Shown piece by piece: positions 1-9,236 of a DNA stretch of 64,000 bases; within the stretch, counting starts at the first letter, position 1; the number at the start of each line of letters is the position of its first letter. The stretch is from Zygaena filipendulae (Eukaryota > Arthropoda > Insecta > Lepidoptera > Zygaenidae): assembly GCA_907165275.2 (NCBI GenBank), contig OU015663.1, positions 7,762,501-7,826,500 on the forward strand, given 5' to 3'. Below the pieces are notes generated by a model that worked only from the letters and a program-made list of their open reading frames with translations, was not told where the DNA came from and made no database searches. A program made the translations under genes and the position numbers.

Positions 1-2021
1 TTTCAAGTCAACTTTTGTGGTTACAGCAAAGATTATAATTGGATGTTTAGTGTAGTTTTGATAAAGGTCTGTCATAGTGTTGCTAAAATATTCAACCACT
101 CTGCAGTCTTCATTGTTTTCAGGGTCAACAGCAAATACCTAAAATACAGAATAAACAATTCATAATCCTACTAATATTATAAATGTGAAAGTGTGGATGT
201 TTGGATGTTTGTTACTCAATCACGCAAAAACGGCTGAACAAATTTGGATAAAATTTGGCATGCACGTTGTCAGGGGTACAGAGGACATAGGGTACTTTTT
301 ATCCCGGAATTCCCGCGGGAACTCCAAAATTACCGCGGGACACAGCTAGTATATTATAAAACAAACTATTTACATTTTACAACACAGAATTTTTATGATT
401 TCAAAGGAATTGTTGTATTTATTCTGCTCCAAATAGCAGAATAACTATTAAATCAGAAAAAAATGGGAAAAAAACCATTCACACAGACAAAGAATACCTC
501 GAAATTATCCATCAATACAACAACAGGAGCAGCAGCTTTTGCTTTCTGCACCATTGTATTAATCTTGCTTTCAGTTTGCTTTGCAGTAGAGCTTTGCACT
601 GCATTGCAATCAATTTGAAGACAGTTCAGGCCTGGAAAGTTTTAGTTTTATATCTCATAATCATAACTTTTGTGCTGTGCCTACATTAATGTGAACGTAA
701 CTAAGAATTCCTCACCATTGTACTTAGCCAAAGTTTTGATGAGCAAATGCTTGCCTGACCCAAGACATCCAGTCACAAGGAATAAAGGCATTATTGGACT
801 TGACAAAGAAGTAGACAAATTGCCTGAAATTACATTTATTTAAGTACCACAATTCTACATAGTACTGATTAACCAACCAACCCTTATATCATTATGTCTC
901 TTACGTATATCTCCATTAATAAAGGGATGTATTGCTTCTTGGATTTGGTTAAACTTGTGTCTTAATCCTGTAGGACATGACTTCTGAAAATTTCGGCTGT
1001 CTTCTTTCAAATTTTTTAGTCTGAAATACTCATCCTTCGGTTTGACAGTATGAATATTTTCTCCTAAAGATAACTGTGTAACTCTTTTTACTATGAAAAA
1101 GGCTTGCTGTATGTTATTTTGATAATTTGTTTTACTGGTTTCAGTAGTTTCTATGGTTGTTATTTTTTTACATTTGAAATAGAGTTTTTCCGTAGATTCA
1201 ACCAAGTCCAAATATTTATAATGATATTTAGCTGTGATAACAGGATCAAGCTGTACACAAATCACATCATTTGGGCTTATTAGCATTGGTGTTTCAAAGT
1301 GATTACTAAGTATTTCTTTAAGAAAGTCATCAGATAAATCATAGTCATTGACTACTAGATTCAACTCTGCTGTTGTTGCTATTTTTGGTGCACAGTCAAG
1401 TGAAGGCACCGGATGGAACAACAGCTTTACATTTTCGAAGTTTTCTAAGCCAAATGATAGTAAAACATTTTGATATTCATCTTCGGTAGTTAAAATTGTG
1501 TTACCGCACAGTAACTTTGATCCAACAATCGGTACTATTCTTTCATTTTCAATACTGCATTCATTTTCATAGCCAGTCCATAGTTTCTTGTTTATTTCAG
1601 ATGTAAGTAAATTGAAGTTATATCTACTACTTTCTTTTGTATTATCCTTCTTGTTTGTTTTAAGAATCTTAAGTGATTCAGGTGTTAACTTCAATGTCAC
1701 CCAAAGCACCCCATTATCTGAGTAAAATAGGTTTTCACTACTCATTTCTATGAAGTGCTCTCTAGATATAATTAGACATTTGTGTGATAAAACAGGTAGA
1801 TTCTCATTTAAGTGTTCACTTAATAAATATCTTTGTACACTAGGTGAAATTATTTTGATAACAAATGATTCCATCATGCCAAGCTTTTTGATGGCTTTAC
1901 GGTAGCGAATTCTGTACTTAATTGCTAGATACACTAGAAAAAAGTATAGATTATACTTTGGGTATATCACTTTCAAACAGAACTTTATCACCCATAATTT
2001 TATTAGAAGCTTCTTACTCAT
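1..2021 (-). CDS. Pex6: PEX6, peroxisomal AAA ATPase (5' part of gene; runs off the window)
   Basis: Seen: four exons on the minus strand, 2021-905, 823-716, 631-498 and 138 to the window edge, all joining in frame at GT-AG sites. Exon 1 encodes an N-terminal domain of about 372 residues. Its end resembles the PEX6 N2 region (motif HFETPMLISPNDVICV). Exon 2 carries the D1 Walker A as GCLGSGKH, with His where Thr or Ser is usual. Exons 3 and 4 continue D1 (APVVVLMDNFE, then HPIIIFAVTTKVD). Known: PEX6 pairs with PEX1 in the hexamer that pulls ubiquitinated PEX5 out of the peroxisome membrane for recycling. D1 is commonly degenerate in PEX6, which fits the altered Walker A. D2 and the C-terminus lie outside the window. 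The start is the first ATG of the long exon; a second Met pair (MMESF) lies about 49 residues in and could be the true start. Confidence 0.85.
166..349 (+). mobile_element. Short Helitron-like (Lep1-type) element in PEX6 intron 3
   Basis: The element begins TCCTACTAATATT and ends CTAG, between host A and T, as Helitrons do. It has the recurring body of this window's commonest repeat: ACTCAATCACGC, then GGCATGCACGTTGTCAGG, then GC-rich CCGCGGGA segments near the 3' end. It is non-coding and its 3' hairpin is shortened compared with the copy at 33602-33795. Confidence 0.75.
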
Positions 2022-2195
2022 TCTTTTTAATATTTACTAATATTTGTCATAAAGTATCACACATTAAAAAAATGTGTCAGACAATGATTATCGCAGAGCA
2101 GAGGAACTTTCGATACCACAGAACACACCTACCTTCGATACTCTATCTGGTGCACAAATTAATAAAATAAGACTTATGGGACGTAGTATCTCTAA
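2022..2195. promoter_or_regulatory. PEX6 upstream region
   Basis: This is the 174 bp between the PEX6 start codon and the fold-back element at 2196. I see no TATA box. Any proximal PEX6 promoter must lie here or extend into the transposon pile to its right. The assignment rests on position only. Confidence 0.3.
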
Positions 2196-2815
2196 AGCGC
2201 GCTCCACATTCGCGCGCGAACCGTGCGCGAAGCCGCGAAACACCCGCGAACCATGATACCACACTTATATACACACCGGCAGAATTAGCGGAACATAAAA
2301 AGGCAGAGTATAGAAATAATTACGTATATATATTAAAACAAATTATTATCAGGCATGAAGTAATAAACTAATATACATCTTTTAACATCGACTTTAAGAA
2401 GTTTTTAGTTAAATTTTATTAAAAGTAATCAAAATTAAAAAAAAAATCTCTAGTTTGTGAGAACACAGACAATGTTGCAAATAAAAGTTGAATCACGAAG
2501 GGGAAACACACGTTATTAATCATTCATTTATTTAGTGTTAAAATCACAGTAATCTTTAATTTGCAACATTATTTGTGTGCCCACAAATTAGAGAAAAAGT
2601 GTTTTTTTTATTATTATTTTAAATAAAATTTAATAATTTAATTACAAACTTTTAAAGTGTTAAAAGATGTATATTAATTTATTACTTCACGTCTAATTAT
2701 TGTTTGTTTTAATATATATACGTAATTATTTCTATACTCTGCCTTTTTATGTTCCGCTAATTCTGCCGTGTTTCGCGGCTTCGCGCGCGAACCGCGCGCG
2801 AATGTGGAGAGCGCT
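2196..2815. mobile_element. Fold-back MITE, 620 bp, flanked by TAA (PIF/Harbinger-like)
   Basis: The element is one long imperfect dyad. Its left end, AGCGCGCTCCACATTCGCGC, is mirrored at the right end by GCGCGAATGTGGAGAGCGCT. The symmetry continues inward through GGCAGAATTAGCGGAACAT and ATTACGTATATATATT almost to the centre near 2505. TAA flanks both ends (2193-2195 and 2816-2818), which fits the 3-bp target duplication of PIF/Harbinger elements. There is no coding potential. The outer 60 bp are very CpG-rich and the core is AT-rich. Confidence 0.75.
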
Positions 2816-2818
2816 TAA

Positions 2819-3006
2819 GTGTTTTGTGTAGTGGACTACCAAATACCAGAGTGTGCGATGGACATAGGCGATCTAAACCACATTTTCTTTTCATGCCCAC
2901 TTTACGACCGGTCCGTATTCCTTAATGATCTCCTTTCCCTCGATGTTCCTTTTCCTACATCTATTATTTCCCTTCTCTCTTCAAATGATTTATTAATATT
3001 TAAATG
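2819..3006 (+). pseudogene. Non-LTR retrotransposon C-terminal relic, part 1
   Basis: The open frame contains C-x10-H-x4-C spacing (GDLNHIFFSCPLYDRS), typical of the zinc-knuckle-like C-terminus of reverse transcriptases in R1/I/Jockey-type LINEs. The frame runs to LIFKC, where the Ty3 element at 3007 interrupts it. It resumes at 8498 as VSYLISNDIKI and a stop. The left side is 5'-truncated beside the TAA of the fold-back MITE. Confidence 0.6.
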
Positions 3007-4267
3007 TGTCGTATATACAGACTTTGTGGTTAATGATTGATTGTTGACATTATCTATGTTGTATTTTGCATTATGTCTTTTGGGGAACCAGGAATTCACA
3101 ACACGATAATGTACGACACTGGAATGTACAGCACTGGAATGCGCGACACTGGATTGTACGACACCGGAATGTACAGCACCGGAATTGGTGACACCGCTCC
3201 TATTGGTCGATGAAATCACGCCTCCTTTCTTTGTGCTCGTTTACGTTACTTACCTAAATACTGGGTCAAGTTATTGTCAAATACGGCACATATATTTTAT
3301 GTTAGATTTTTTGGTGATGATTATTAGGTTTCATGTTAGTGTTTATGCCCATTACGTTATTATGTTACAGTCTATAGGCAGGATAATCAAACAACGGACC
3401 ACTCTATATATTTTACTGTATAGACTTAGAGTACAATACAATAAATCTGGTCCCTTAGTTTACACCTTATAATTATTATTTCCACGAGCTATGTGCCCTA
3501 TACAGATTGTACAGATTATAAAAGTTACGAAAAGAAAGGAACCAAAACTGTATTAACTGGCGAACGGGGAGCGACTGGCGAGCGGTTAGCTTCGCCTGAT
3601 TTACGTCACCTTTCCTACACCTATCCTATAGTAGGTACTAGTGTGGCGATGATGTCACTATAAGCTGTTTATTGAAATAAGTAAAAAGTAATGAGAACAT
3701 TACTATCAAGGCCACATCATGAACAGATTTCAAAGTAGTATACCCGACATTCTTTATTAGGTTAGGTTCTTACTGATGACCAGGTCTCGCGAGCCGAGCG
3801 AGCGTAGCGAGCGTGCCGCGGTAGCGGCCGGCGATGCGCTAAAGACAAAATAAGGTGACATTTATTCGATTAATTCTTAGGTGTGACCACGAAGTTTCGA
3901 TATATTATGCAAAAAAAAGAATATAACAAGTTGTAACAATTCATTAAAGTGAAAAATAATAATTACGTTACTAAATATTACACTTGGGCTTGTTATTTGA
4001 ATTTCCATCAGATTTTGAGACAGTAACTACTAACTACCTACTACCTGCATTGTATTGAATACTACTAAACGGAGCACGAAGTCGGCTAGGCCATGAAATC
4101 CGGTGTCGCCAATTCCGGTGCTGTACATTCCGGTGTCGTACAATCTCGTGTCGTGCATTCCGGTGTCGCCTTTTCCGGTGCTGTACAATACAGGGACTCG
4201 TCTTTTGTACGAAAACCTAGATACGGAATAAATGTGATTCAATGTGAAATCGTGTATATAATAAATT
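3007..4267 (+). repeat. 5' LTR of Ty3/gypsy element, split by a hAT insertion
   Basis: The LTR proper is 136 bp: 3007-3082 plus 4208-4267. It begins TGTCGTATATACAG and ends ATATAATAAATT. Both pieces match the 3' LTR at 8362-8497 at every base I compared. The 1.1 kb between them is a separate hAT-like element. The outer target duplication is unclear; at most TGT is shared by the flanks. Confidence 0.85.
3083..4199. mobile_element. Non-autonomous hAT-like element inside the 5' LTR
   Basis: It is flanked by a perfect 8-bp duplication, GTCTTTTG (3075-3082 and 4200-4207), the hAT signature. The extreme ends are only weakly inverted (GGGAACCAGG versus GAGTCCCTGT). Just inside both ends are clusters of a short motif of the type CACCGGAATGTAC, in opposite orientation at 3110-3190 and 4095-4190. 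Such subterminal repeats are where hAT transposases bind. No transposase is encoded. Internal sequence includes a GC-rich patch near 3790-3840 that recurs near 24365. Confidence 0.75.
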
Positions 4268-4276
4268 GGCGACGAG

Positions 4277-7200
4277 ATGTCGAGTAAAGATGTAAAAAAA
4301 TTAAAGAAAACCCGCGCATCATTACGGGGTTTAATTACAAAACTGGAAAATTACGTAAACTCCCAAGAAAAAATCGAAGAAGAAGAAATCCAAACAAGAC
4401 TTCAATCACTGCAAGATACACTACAAAAATTACAAGAAATACAATATGAAATAGAATTAGAAACACCAAATGAAGATATAGACGAGGAGATAGATATAAG
4501 GTATGATTTTGAAGAGAAATCTACACTTATTAAAACAAAACTCCTAAAAATACAAAACGGAAACAAAACCGAAGTTTTGACGCCGCCACATCCGTCAACA
4601 TCACAGCAAAAACGCGGCCCTAAAATGAACTTTCAACCATTCCAAGAAAAAGAGACCTTCAGAAATTTCACCAAAAGATTAAATGTATTTGTTTTACTCA
4701 ACAAGATAGAAGACGTCAAAATGAAAGTGTACGTGTTATTATCGGCCTTAACTCCAGAACTTCACGAAAGACTACATGACCTATGCTCCCCAGACGACCC
4801 ACTGCACTTGACATTTGAAGAACTGACACAAATATTAGATGAATACATAGATCCAAAACCGAGCATATGGGCATTACAACATAAATTTATTACCAGAATA
4901 CAAAGAGAAGATGAAACCGTAGCAAATTATGCCTCAGAACTAAGAAGATTATCCTTAAATTGTGAGTTCAAATGTGACAATTGTCACAAACCGACACTAG
5001 AAAGCTTCCTAGCACTACAATTCATTCGAGGACTTAAAGACAGTGATGTACGGACAAAAATTTTACAGGAAAGGGATAAACTACCTTTGGCAAAATTAGT
5101 ACACATGGCCACATCCATAGAAATGGGAAAATCTGAAAACATGACAATATCCGCAGATATCAATCAACATCCAGATGCTATAAACAGAATCACAAGTACA
5201 AGAAAAAGATCCAACTATGTTGAACCCTCTTCTTCACAACCACGAAGACAGTCATCGGCTACAATAACAATAAAAGATTTAAAAGGAAAATGTTTCAGAT
5301 GCGGTAAAGACGACCACCGATCTAATGAGTGTGGTGCTATCAAATCCTCCTGCCTTAAGTGTAAGAAAACCGGTCATTTGGCACGAGTCTGTTTACAACG
5401 AAACCTAGCCACTAATCAGCTAGATGACAATACATGCAACACAAGTAATGACAGCTTAGGAGATATTAATTTGATTAAAAGTGAAATATCTGAAAAATTT
5501 ATGATTACAGTAAAATTAGAAAATAAACCGATTTGCATGGAGTTCGACACAGGTGCAACTTTATCATCTATGTCACTTGTACAATATAGAGGTTTAAACA
5601 TTAGTAACAAAATATTCAAAACTGAAATGAAATTGAGAACTTATACTGGAGAAATTATCAAACCGGCAGGAGTAGTATATGTCAATGGTACTTACAACAA
5701 TCAGACTTTTAATGGAAAATTATATTTAATCAATCAGAACGTAGACCCAATATTTGGAAGAAGTTGGATGAAAGAATTAAATGTGAAGCTTGCAGATATA
5801 AGAACACTACACAGCTCAGAACAATCCATGAAACTTGACAATTTACTGTCAGAATATTCAACATCAGTGTTTAAATCGGACCTAGGAAAAATTCCTAACT
5901 ATGAAGCTCACTTAAATCTCAAGGAAAACTCACAACCAATCTTCATAAAACCTCGACGCATACCATACGCTTTAAAAGAAATGGTTGATAAGGAGATTGA
6001 GCGACTATGTGCAGAAGGTGTCATTACCAAGGTAGATCACTCAGATTGGGGCACCCCCATAGTACCAATTGTGAAACCCAATGGTAGCATTCGGCTATGT
6101 GCAGACTACAAAGTCACTCTTAATAAAGTTATTAAAGACGAACATTACCCAATTCCTATTATAGAAGATATATTCACAGAAATGAACGGAGGAGTGTACT
6201 TCTGCACATTAGATATTAGGCAGGCTTACCTTAATATGGCAATGGATGAAGAAAGTGCTATCTTACAAACATTAAGTACACACAAAGGTACTTACAAAGT
6301 TAATCGCTTGATGTTTGGAGTAAAAGTAGCACCAAGTCTTTGGCAAAAATTTATGGATCAATTACTTCAGGGACTGGATGGAGTAAAATGTTTCTTCGAC
6401 GATATCATTGTCCAAGGAAGTTCAGCAGATCAACTCTTGATAAGATTAAAATATGTCTTGCAGAAACTAAAAGAAAATAACCTCCGTCTTAACAAAGAAA
6501 AATGCAGTTTCTTCAAACGCAGTGTAACATATCTTGGACATACAATTGATAAAGATGGGTTACATAAAAATAAAGATAAAATCAAGGCCATTATAAAAGC
6601 AGAAAGACCATCAAACACAAATGAACTACGGACTTTTCTTGGCATAGCAAACTACTACAACAAATTTATACCGAACCTGGCTGCAATATTAAGCCCTCTA
6701 TATGAATTACTAAAGAAAGGAAAAGATTTCATCTGGACATCGAAATGTGAAGATAGTTTCAATAAAATTAAGCAGGAAATCTCGAGCGATAAAGTTCTCA
6801 TTCATTTTGACCCAGGTAAACCGTTAATTCTAGCCACGGACGCATCACCAACAGGACTAGGTGCCGTTCTGTCTCATAAACTACCAGACGGTTCAGAACG
6901 ACCAATAGCATTCGCCTCTAGATCGCTATCAGTCAGTGAAAAGAAATACAGTCAAATCGACAAAGAGGCTACTGCCATCTATTGGGGCATAAAAAAATTT
7001 TTTCATTACTGTTATGGTCGAAAGTTCTTATTAATAACTGATCATAAACCCCTTACCTGGATTTTTAATCCTCATCAGACATTACCAGCATTAAGCACAA
7101 TGAGATTATTTCACTATGCACATTTTCTATCAGGTTTCAACTATGACGTGGAATATAGAGCGTCAACGAAACATTCGAATGCCGATTACTTATCAAGATT

Positions 7201-8350
7201 CCCAGTAGAAACAGCAAAAGAAACATCAATAGATCAACACTCTGCATTTCAAATACATCAAATTAATACACTGGAAGTTCGTCCGGAACTAATCGCTAGC
7301 GAAACAAAAAAAGACGATGAACTAAGAACCTTACTGGAAGCACTACAAGCAGGGCGCTCATTACGTCAATACGGCTGTAGTGACAATGAATATACACTTC
7401 AAGACAATTGCCTATTAAGAGGAGCTCGAGTAGTAATACCATCGAGCTTGCGCGCCCGGGTACTCGAAGAACTACATGCAGGACACATTGGAATTCTCAA
7501 AATGAAACTTCTAGCTCGCAGCTATATATACTGGAAAAATATTGATAAAGATATCGAAGATAAAGTAAAGTCTTGTAGAGCATGCCGATTACAACAAAAT
7601 GAATCACCAAAGGCACCTCTGCACCATTGGGAACGACCCACGGCTCCTTGGCAAAGATTACACGTAGACTTTGCTGGACCTATCCTTGGATATCAACTCT
7701 TCATAATCGTAGATGCTTTTACAAAATGGGTCGAAGTGTTCCATACAAAAACTACTACAAGTTCATGGTGCATTCTTAAACTTAAGGAATTATTCTGTAC
7801 TTTTGGCATTCCATACACAATAGTATCAGATAACGGACGGCAGTTCGTTTCACAAGAGTTTAATAGCTTCCTTTCCAGCTGCGGAGTAACTCACTTGACA
7901 TCAGCCCCATACCACCCGGCTACTAACGGCCAAGCCGAGCGCTACGTGCAAACAATAAAGAAGGCAATACGCGCAATGGACGGAGATAAGGACGATATTG
8001 CGGCCAAACTACTGATCGTGAAAACTCGGCTTAGACGCACACCCAATCAGGAGGGACTGACCCCATACGAACTCATGTACAGCCGGGAGGTCAGAACCCG
8101 GCTGCACGTTATGTTTCAAAAACCATCGGCACCGACTATACCGCGATGCGACGGCACATCTCCATCCGTCAGATCATACAAAGAAGGAGACCGAATACAG
8201 GCGAGAGCCTATACAAATAAGAAACAAAAATGGGAATTTGGTACTATAGTGCGTCGGCTGGGCCGGTTACACTACGATGTGAGGACCGACGAGGGGGCGC
8301 TGTGGCGTAGGCATCTCGACCAACTGCTGCCGGCCCCCCAAATCGAATAG
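4277..8350 (+). CDS. Ty3/gypsy Gag-Pol polyprotein, single intact frame (1357 aa)
   Basis: Domain order is that of Ty3/gypsy: Gag capsid region (about 100-330); two CCHC zinc knuckles (CFRCGKDDHRSNEC and CLKCKKTGHLARVC, about 340-376); aspartic protease DTGA (about 424); reverse transcriptase with FFDD in place of YxDD (about 707); RNase H starting ATDAS (about 853); integrase HHCC zinc domain (about 1066-1110); and D, D, E core (HVDFAG, VSDNG, NGQAERY). No env gene follows. Gag and Pol share one frame without a shift or internal stop. The ATG lies 9 nt after the 5' LTR, so the leader is unusually short and the primer-binding site (TGGCGACGAG) abuts the start codon. An intact frame plus identical LTRs points to a very recent insertion. 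Confidence 0.92.
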   Translation: MSSKDVKKLKKTRASLRGLITKLENYVNSQEKIEEEEIQTRLQSLQDTLQKLQEIQYEIELETPNEDIDEEIDIRYDFEEKSTLIKTKLLKIQNGNKTEVLTPPHPSTSQQKRGPKMNFQPFQEKETFRNFTKRLNVFVLLNKIEDVKMKVYVLLSALTPELHERLHDLCSPDDPLHLTFEELTQILDEYIDPKPSIWALQHKFITRIQREDETVANYASELRRLSLNCEFKCDNCHKPTLESFLALQFIRGLKDSDVRTKILQERDKLPLAKLVHMATSIEMGKSENMTISADINQHPDAINRITSTRKRSNYVEPSSSQPRRQSSATITIKDLKGKCFRCGKDDHRSNECGAIKSSCLKCKKTGHLARVCLQRNLATNQLDDNTCNTSNDSLGDINLIKSEISEKFMITVKLENKPICMEFDTGATLSSMSLVQYRGLNISNKIFKTEMKLRTYTGEIIKPAGVVYVNGTYNNQTFNGKLYLINQNVDPIFGRSWMKELNVKLADIRTLHSSEQSMKLDNLLSEYSTSVFKSDLGKIPNYEAHLNLKENSQPIFIKPRRIPYALKEMVDKEIERLCAEGVITKVDHSDWGTPIVPIVKPNGSIRLCADYKVTLNKVIKDEHYPIPIIEDIFTEMNGGVYFCTLDIRQAYLNMAMDEESAILQTLSTHKGTYKVNRLMFGVKVAPSLWQKFMDQLLQGLDGVKCFFDDIIVQGSSADQLLIRLKYVLQKLKENNLRLNKEKCSFFKRSVTYLGHTIDKDGLHKNKDKIKAIIKAERPSNTNELRTFLGIANYYNKFIPNLAAILSPLYELLKKGKDFIWTSKCEDSFNKIKQEISSDKVLIHFDPGKPLILATDASPTGLGAVLSHKLPDGSERPIAFASRSLSVSEKKYSQIDKEATAIYWGIKKFFHYCYGRKFLLITDHKPLTWIFNPHQTLPALSTMRLFHYAHFLSGFNYDVEYRASTKHSNADYLSRFPVETAKETSIDQHSAFQIHQINTLEVRPELIASETKKDDELRTLLEALQAGRSLRQYGCSDNEYTLQDNCLLRGARVVIPSSLRARVLEELHAGHIGILKMKLLARSYIYWKNIDKDIEDKVKSCRACRLQQNESPKAPLHHWERPTAPWQRLHVDFAGPILGYQLFIIVDAFTKWVEVFHTKTTTSSWCILKLKELFCTFGIPYTIVSDNGRQFVSQEFNSFLSSCGVTHLTSAPYHPATNGQAERYVQTIKKAIRAMDGDKDDIAAKLLIVKTRLRRTPNQEGLTPYELMYSREVRTRLHVMFQKPSAPTIPRCDGTSPSVRSYKEGDRIQARAYTNKKQKWEFGTIVRRLGRLHYDVRTDEGALWRRHLDQLLPAPQIE

Positions 8351-8361
8351 CGGCGGAGGAC
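8351..8361 (+). other. Polypurine tract of the Ty3 element
   Basis: The purine-rich stretch CGGCGGAGGA lies between the gag-pol stop and the 3' LTR, in the expected place for the plus-strand primer. Confidence 0.55.
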
Positions 8362-8497
8362 TGTCGTATATACAGACTTTGTGGTTAATGATTGATTGTT
8401 GACATTATCTATGTTGTATTTTGCATTATGTCTTTTGTACGAAAACCTAGATACGGAATAAATGTGATTCAATGTGAAATCGTGTATATAATAAATT
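8362..8497 (+). repeat. 3' LTR of Ty3/gypsy element (136 bp)
   Basis: It is uninterrupted and identical to the rejoined 5' LTR. At 136 bp it is short for the family. Confidence 0.88.
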
Positions 8498-8716
8498 GTA
8501 TCGTATCTTACCTAATTTCCAACGACATTAAGATATAATCTATTCTGTATTTATAATAATAATATTTATGATTACCTATGTAAACCAAAATAACCCACAG
8601 TCTCCTGATCCTATCCAAAATTCCGAATCCGCATTTTCATGTTTATCATCGTTTCCCTACCTTGAAACTGGCAAAATGCGCAAACCGCGCGACGCCATAA
8701 CAAAAAAAAAAAAAAA
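8498..8716 (+). pseudogene. Non-LTR retrotransposon relic, part 2 with 3' UTR and poly(A)
   Basis: This continues the frame broken at 3006. After the 3' LTR it reads VSYLISNDIKI and a stop, then about 180 bp of 3' UTR and an A-run at 8701-8716. Joining the two sides across the Ty3 element restores a LINE 3' end with a poly(A) tail. The LINE was therefore the insertion target. Confidence 0.6.
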
Positions 8717-9236
8717 ACCATCGATGTTTTTATTGGAATTTTTTTTATTTTTTTTTGGTGATGTTTACCCTTTCGGGGAAGGCAAAAGGAAACTTAGTCC
8801 ATATAGCCAATTCAGTGGTATATTTCTTCTTCTGAAGTTATTTACATCGAAATGCATTGGTGAGATGCACTAATGGATCACTATTATGCAAAATCCACTA
8901 CATTCACACAATATTAATCACGATAAACAAATTTGCAAAACAAAGAAATAAAACTGACGTCCGTCACTACGACAAAAGCTCCTGACTGAGGGTTTAGTTT
9001 AGTTAAAACGTAGTGATTACCTTCTCTCTGGGTTTAGTATAGTAACTGATAGTAGTTTGATAGTGATCGTAGTGATTACCTTCTCTCTGGTGATTACCTT
9101 CTCTCTGGGTTTAGTATAGTAACTGATAGTAATTGATAATAGTTTGATAGTGATCGTAGTGATTACCTTCTCTCTGGTGATTACCTTCTCTATGATAGTG
9201 ATTTTTTCTGTCTTGATTGAGAATTGCGAATCAGCG
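8717..9236. repeat. Intergenic: T-rich tract and minisatellite (about 8990-9195)
   Basis: A homopolymer-rich stretch follows the LINE poly(A). From 8990 to 9195 a diverged tandem array has a core of GTGATTACCTTCTCTCTGG alternating with GTTTAGTATAGTAACTGATAG. It abuts the first tetraspanin exon, and one frame stays open through part of the array. No other gene is seen. Confidence 0.6.

Noticed and set aside
9144..9191. Extended N-terminus of the tetraspanin through the minisatellite
   Set aside because: Starts only at a TTG and would encode repeat-derived residues; the 9237 start gives the family's usual length.
8990..9195. CRISPR-like array
   Set aside because: Repeat units and intervening segments are both repeated and diverged, in a eukaryotic genome. 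It is a minisatellite.
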